64,000 bases of DNA from NCBI RefSeq assembly GCF_002288925.2, contig NW_022098037.1, forward strand, positions 7,250,901-7,314,900, read 5' to 3'. Under the pieces are notes generated by a model that was given only the letters and a program-made list of their open reading frames with translations, was not told the DNA's origin and made no database searches. Below, in pieces: positions 59,132 through 64,000 of this stretch. Origin of the DNA: Delphinapterus leucas (lineage: Eukaryota > Chordata > Mammalia > Artiodactyla > Monodontidae). A program made the position numbers and the translations under genes. Position 1 is the stretch's first letter; each line of letters begins with the position of its first letter.

Positions 59132-59480
59132 AAAATGTGTTTTGAAAAATTAGAAACTATTTAAATGACCATAAATAGGAAATTGGCTGAACAAATGATG
59201 GAATAGCCATACTATGTTGTCACTAAGGATGATATTGTAGGTATGCATTTGTGTACATGGAAAGATATTTTTAGTATGTTATTTAATGAAAAAATTATAA
59301 AACCATTTTAGGATACCTTTTAAAAACATCAAGCATATATTCGTTTATTTGTGTGTGTGTCTCAAAGATTATACACTAAAATATTAAGTGTTATTTCTGG
59401 GTAGTAGGATTATAGTATTTATATATATTTACTTTTCTTTGCACTTATCTGTAGTCTAAATTTTCTATCTTAAACCTTGT

Positions 59481-62400
59481 TATATAAAAATAATGAACTG
59501 TAAACAAAACAACTCACCCCTATTGGCTTTAATCATATCACGATTCATATAAGGGATACACTTTAATGGAGAGATTGGTAGCTCGCATAGTTTATTTTTA
59601 TTCCTGGCCATCCTGTTACTGATTCTTGATGATTCCATAGCTCCAGATAGAGACTTCCCTCCTCTTGTACTTATGCATAATTTAATCTACTTCCTAGATT
59701 GTCAATATTCCTGTTTTGTCTGTGACTAGCATTTTCCCTTTCCTCATGATGCTAGAACTCCCCACACCTGATGATTGCCCTATGATTAGTTTTGTTTGGA
59801 CACGCTCCTCTTCAGAAAGCAGTTACAGATAATTACGACTGTTCAAGATAATACTCACAAAGATTTGAATGACAGAATTTTTTACCTCCTTAATATTGGT
59901 GGTGGGAGGGAGATTAAGAATCTGAATCTAATGCACCAGCCTTGCCCTAGTTAAGCTCTTTGGAGAAATATCTAGTTTATATTTGGTTATGGGGATTCTA
60001 TCAGGAGATGTGAGGAGACCTGTGTCCCAGTACTTCCAAGATAAGGATGTTCAGCAGGGCTTGTGGAGCATCTCATTCTGAATTTGGCTTGCTTGCAAAT
60101 GGCTCCCTTTACAGTTCCTAAGGGAGAGGCTCTGGCTGGGTCAGTATGATGTTTGTTTATTAAGCAAAAGTTCATGGCAACTTCAGATGCATTTGACTTT
60201 GTATTTAGCCACAGTGTGGATTTCTGTATGAGCAACTTATCATCATAGTGATGAAAAATGAGACAGTACTAGTGATGTTGTGGTTACAGTTGCCCTTTTC
60301 ATCCTTGATTTTGGAGGGGGTCAATCTTCCCTGAAACTCTCTCTTGACCATCATTATGGAACTCTGGAGCTCTCATTGATGGAGTTGATCCCTGAGTTGG
60401 CGTTCACCCAAGCCGGGAATAGACTGCAGTACACTTACTGAGAATGACACAGTTCTTGATTGCATGTCTGATCCATGGCTTACATTGTCTTCACCACAGC
60501 AGATAATTCTGCCATGAAGTCTTATTTCTCCTACTTCCTTTACTCTTTGCACTTCTTTTCCTCATACAATTCTACTCTGTTTCCAGGGGTCTGTAGATTT
60601 CAATGCATCTTCCAAGTCCAAAGGCTTAAATCTGGGCACCCCTCTCTTTTCTATTCAGTTCTTTTTCCAAGATGACATTGAGGATGTTCCCATGTTTGTT
60701 TAATTCTTACTTATGATTGTTATGATAGGTAATAGCTATTTTATTTCAGGTCTGAACTAAAATTGCTGGCTTGCTTTTTTCATTATTCTATGGTTTTTAG
60801 AAACTTTGCACTCCAGTTTTGCCACTGAATGTTTTAATCAAGTGGTAGTATTAGGAGAATAGAATATAAGAGAAGCCTTCAGAGAAAGTTTTTAAAAGAT
60901 TAGTTCCAGAGTTGACCATCTTACTATATTCCTATCTAGGCCTGTCTTCTCTCCCTGCAGCTTGTTACAACGCTTGGAGGGCCGCTTCTCACACTGGCAC
61001 CAAAGAGGTCAGTTTTTCCACTCTCTCTCCCAGAAAAGATCAGGAAGTGCAATAAGGTTCATGAAAATTTAAGCTTGAAGTTTAGAAAACTCAAAACAAC
61101 CCAAACCCTCAAACATTCAGTTTGGTTTGAATCTTGGACAAAGGTTTGCTTTGCAGCTAGTGGAGCCATTCCAGTTTAAGGGCTGTAGTAACTTCATTTC
61201 AGGGCTAGTGATGGGGAAATTATGAAACCATAACTTGGATCTTATTTTAAAAAAACCAAGAAACAAAAACACTTACTGGGGAATCTGCCTGGGAAAGGGG
61301 GCCTACCTAACCCCAAGCGCTGCTGTTTAACTGTGGCAGCTCCTCTTACTATAGGAATCACGAAACCATTCTTTCCAATTTCTTGAGAGAGAGCTCACTT
61401 TCGAAAGCAGTTGAGTTGCCTGCATCCAATTTATAAGCCTCCTGATGTGTACAACAGGGAAAGATCTTTCATAGGTGATTAAATCCAACAGGGTTAAGGC
61501 CTGTCATAGTGATCTCCCTCATGGTCAGCTTTCATTTCAAAAGTCATCCCAGGAGAACAACTGTAGTTCTTTACCTAGTTGACTTCTGAAACAAATTTTC
61601 CACTTCAAAGACAGCCCAATAATTTAGACCCTATCCTCCTTGGATACCATTTATTTATTCCAGGGATAAGAATTCAATTTAATGACTGTTTCTTGAGTGC
61701 CTTCATTATATTTGGCACAGGAGAATATATTTCAGGCAGGGGTATACAACATAGAAAAAAAAATTGTCCTCAAATATCTTATGGACCAGTCTATAATCAA
61801 CAATGAAAACATCTTAGAACAAAAATACAAGAAAGGATTTATTCTGAAATAATTTAGAAATCAGTTGATTTCTAAACCTACCCAATAGAGTATCTCACCT
61901 TGTTTATAGATGTTCACTTAACAAATACTGCAGAGCAAAATGAGGTCAAGCCTCAGGCTCTGCAGATGTGGAAGACAGCCTGGAGGGGTAAAGAATCACA
62001 GGGACCTGCTGAAGTTCTGAAGCACACAGTCTCAAAGGATTTTAGAAAGATTTGGGGCCTCAGAGTACTCAGAGATACTGAGAATTTAATAAAGTATGCA
62101 TTTTCTTATTTATGTAGAGACTTTGATTTGGCCCATTAAGTGACTAAGCTGACAAGGTTCCAGTTGGCAAATAGCATAAATATTCCCGAAAGTAACCATA
62201 TTCTCATCAAACTGGCTGGTTCCTTTAATTGGGAATACATTTAGTTAATGATTTTAGTTGGATTATATTAAGCATTCACCATCCTTTTAAGTGATTGTTT
62301 CTGCTATTACATGGAATCACGTTACTATGAAATTTGAACTAATTCACATGAAATCAGATATGAGTCACAAGCCGATGAACTGTGGTTAATGATATCTGTT

Positions 62401-62779
62401 ATAACTTGAAATTTTTCTTTTTTGTGTTTCTGTTAAAATATTATTAAAATGTTATGCTTTAATGACATCAACAACTCCTTTCCTTCTTTATGTTTGAACT
62501 TTAGAACTACAGGAAGTGGGTCTGTTTCTTAGAATGTAAATATATCTAGTTAACTTTTCAAAATTTGGAGATTCCCTAGAACTATTTTCCAAACAAATAG
62601 TGATGCCATAATGATTACAGTTAACAGTGGAACTATAGGAGCATAACACTCTTTAATAATTTAGCATTTAAAACTTTGGTTCTGAATATTTATCAAAGCT
62701 ATTAATGGGGCAATCAATAAATACTCTGTGTAAAGTCCTGTGCTTAAGGAGTGAACCAATGGTTGAAGAAATGAAATAA
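59481..62779. other. No gene recognised
   Basis: About 3.3 kb of intergenic sequence. A weak inverted L2 end may lie at 61675-61815 ('tgagtgccttcattatattt', 'ggcacaggagaatatatttc'). Open frames here are short and without support. Confidence 0.4.
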
Positions 62780-63790
62780 ATCTGAGTGTTAAATGCCTAC
62801 TAAGTGTCAGGGACAGTCAGTCCCAAACAAGGAAATAATCATTTCTAGATGGAGATGGTCAGAGGATTCACGGAGGATATGAGATTTGTCTTGGCTTTTG
62901 AAGGGTATACAAATTTGGGGCAAAGTTAAGCAGGTTGTTTCAGATGTGAGGAATCGAGGCATCAGAGACTTGAAAATACACGGTTTATACAGGGAGAATT
63001 AATATAGAAGAATTAGAGCTTGAAATGTAGGATGAAACCAGAGTTTGGAAGTCTAGCCAAGGACTCTGGGTTTTATCTGATACTTATAAAGAGTGATTCT
63101 AAATTTTTGAAATGGGGAATGAAATCGTGAAGTAATGTTTTAGGAAGATAATGCTGGTAGTAATAGGTAGAATAGATGGAAAAGGGAGTGGCTGAAGGTA
63201 GGACGATTGATTAGAAAAGTTTTTCACTTGCCTAAAAAAAATACGATAATGTCTAGTGTACAGTAGCGGAAAGGAAAATGTAAAAGAAAAACATCATTAG
63301 GAAGAGAAAGAAGAATCAATGTAATTGTGAGATTATTCGATGTGGGAAGAAAGGGACAACATAAGATGTCAGCTTTTGGCTTAGTGTGTGATTTGAGACC
63401 TGGGTATCAGGGAGAATGGTTGCAAAACATTATCATAAATGAGAAATGGGAAAATCGCTTAGGTTGGGGTTGGGGGAGAAAAATAGTTTTCGTTTTAGGT
63501 TAATTGCTCTTGAGATGATGGCATGTTCTTTAGTAAGCAGTTGAAAATGCAGGGCTCAGTTTTGTGAGAGATAGACAGAGAGACAGACAAAGTTCAGGAC
63601 TAGTAATAAAGATTTTGATATCATCTGTATGTAAGTAATAGTTGAAGTTGGGGAGAAATACTTTAGAGTAGGATCAGCACAAGTAGTGCAAGAGTTGAGG
63701 AATTATCTCCTGGAGCCCTGTTATTGTGAGTAGGTTTATGTGCAGAGCCTATTATTTGACATTGGATTGATGTTATTCTGTGACATCAAA
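62780..63790 (-). mobile_element. Possible ancient CR1-clade LINE fossil
   Basis: The run 'atgcctactaagtgtcaggg', 'cttggcttttgaagggtata', 'gccaaggactctgggtttta' and 'ggaagataatgctggtagta' follows a common ancient mammal-wide repeat usually found reversed after L2 ends. Assignment is weak. Confidence 0.35.
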
Positions 63791-64000
63791 CTCAGCAGAG
63801 TGTATTATTTTTGACATATATAACATGTTCGGGAGATAACTTTATCAATTTGTGTCCTGGTCAAATAGGGTTAAAAATTCACCCCAAAAAAAAAATTTTT
63901 ATAAATTCAGCCCCCTGGGTTCTCCATGTTTCTGCCTCTGATAAGTTTTCTGAACTTGGTCAAGTCATACAGCTAGTTTGGGGCTTAAATTACTCATTTG

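Larger units (their letters stand above)
56380..59480 (+). mobile_element. Old LINE-1 ORF2 and 3' end, with three nested elements
   Basis: Collinear plus-strand ORF2 text: 'caggaacaagacttgatgcc' (about 56455), 'cacagatgatatgaatgtct', 'tcattagctttcctat' up to 56716, then 'cccatttatcagtgataaaa' (57342). Next come 'tgaataaatggagagggttt', 'gggctgaccatttgggg', 'gaaatgcaagttaaacccca' and, after the last insertion, 'tgaccataaataggaaattg' to a 3' end near 59480. Frames are lost. Nested elements are at 56717-57303, 57403-57617 and 58606-59131. Confidence 0.75.

Noticed and set aside
1..64000. CRISPR arrays, operons, bacterial or phage-type systems
   Set aside because: The window has vertebrate splice sites, mammalian genes and mammalian repeats. 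No regularly spaced repeats or bacterial-style gene packing were seen.

Overview
The window is mammalian nuclear DNA: AT-rich, mostly interspersed repeats, and split by introns with GT/AG borders. It carries many tRNA-derived SINEs of the CHR type (head 'cttccctggtgg', tRNA-like 5' part) together with artiodactyl-type L1 LINEs. I see no BovB or Bov-tA-rich pattern. A whale or dolphin is the best guess, with hippopotamus or another CHR-bearing cetartiodactyl possible.

Two protein-coding genes can be read. On the + strand are the last five coding exons of PARPBP (PARI), 12732-31291, with intact splice sites and frame to a terminal PCNA-binding motif and stop. The 5' half of that gene lies before the window. 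On the - strand is PMCH, the complete pro-melanin-concentrating hormone gene, 33019-31875, with three exons, 165 codons and intact MCH and NEI peptides. The two genes converge tail to tail with 583 bp between their stop codons, the conserved mammalian arrangement (human 12q23). A recent SINE sits in that gap.

Layout: 1-12.7 kb is probably PARPBP intron, filled with L1, L2 and MIR copies, including a twin-primed L1 at 10.9-12.3 kb. 12.7-31.3 kb holds the PARPBP exons and introns, with a small L1 insertion that appears to carry 3'-transduced flank at 19.6-19.9 kb. 31.9-33.1 kb is PMCH with its TATA box. From 33.8 to 42.4 kb one old minus-strand L1 of about 5 kb is broken by two younger L1s and five SINEs. 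From 42.4 to 64 kb is gene-poor sequence downstream of PARPBP and upstream of PMCH (towards IGF1 in other mammals), with old L1, L2, MIR, MLT1-like LTR and hAT fossils.

Functionally the two genes are unrelated: PARPBP restrains homologous recombination at replication forks, and PMCH encodes a hypothalamic neuropeptide precursor. They share only a 3' neighbourhood, where antisense overlap of transcripts is possible. I found no undescribed gene system. The most informative items are the intact PMCH, the SINE insertion between the genes, the L1 transduction and inversion events, and a perfect 13-bp hairpin at 56.2 kb. Repeat families were named from memory of consensus sequences without a search, so subfamily names are deliberately loose and boundaries of old repeats are approximate.
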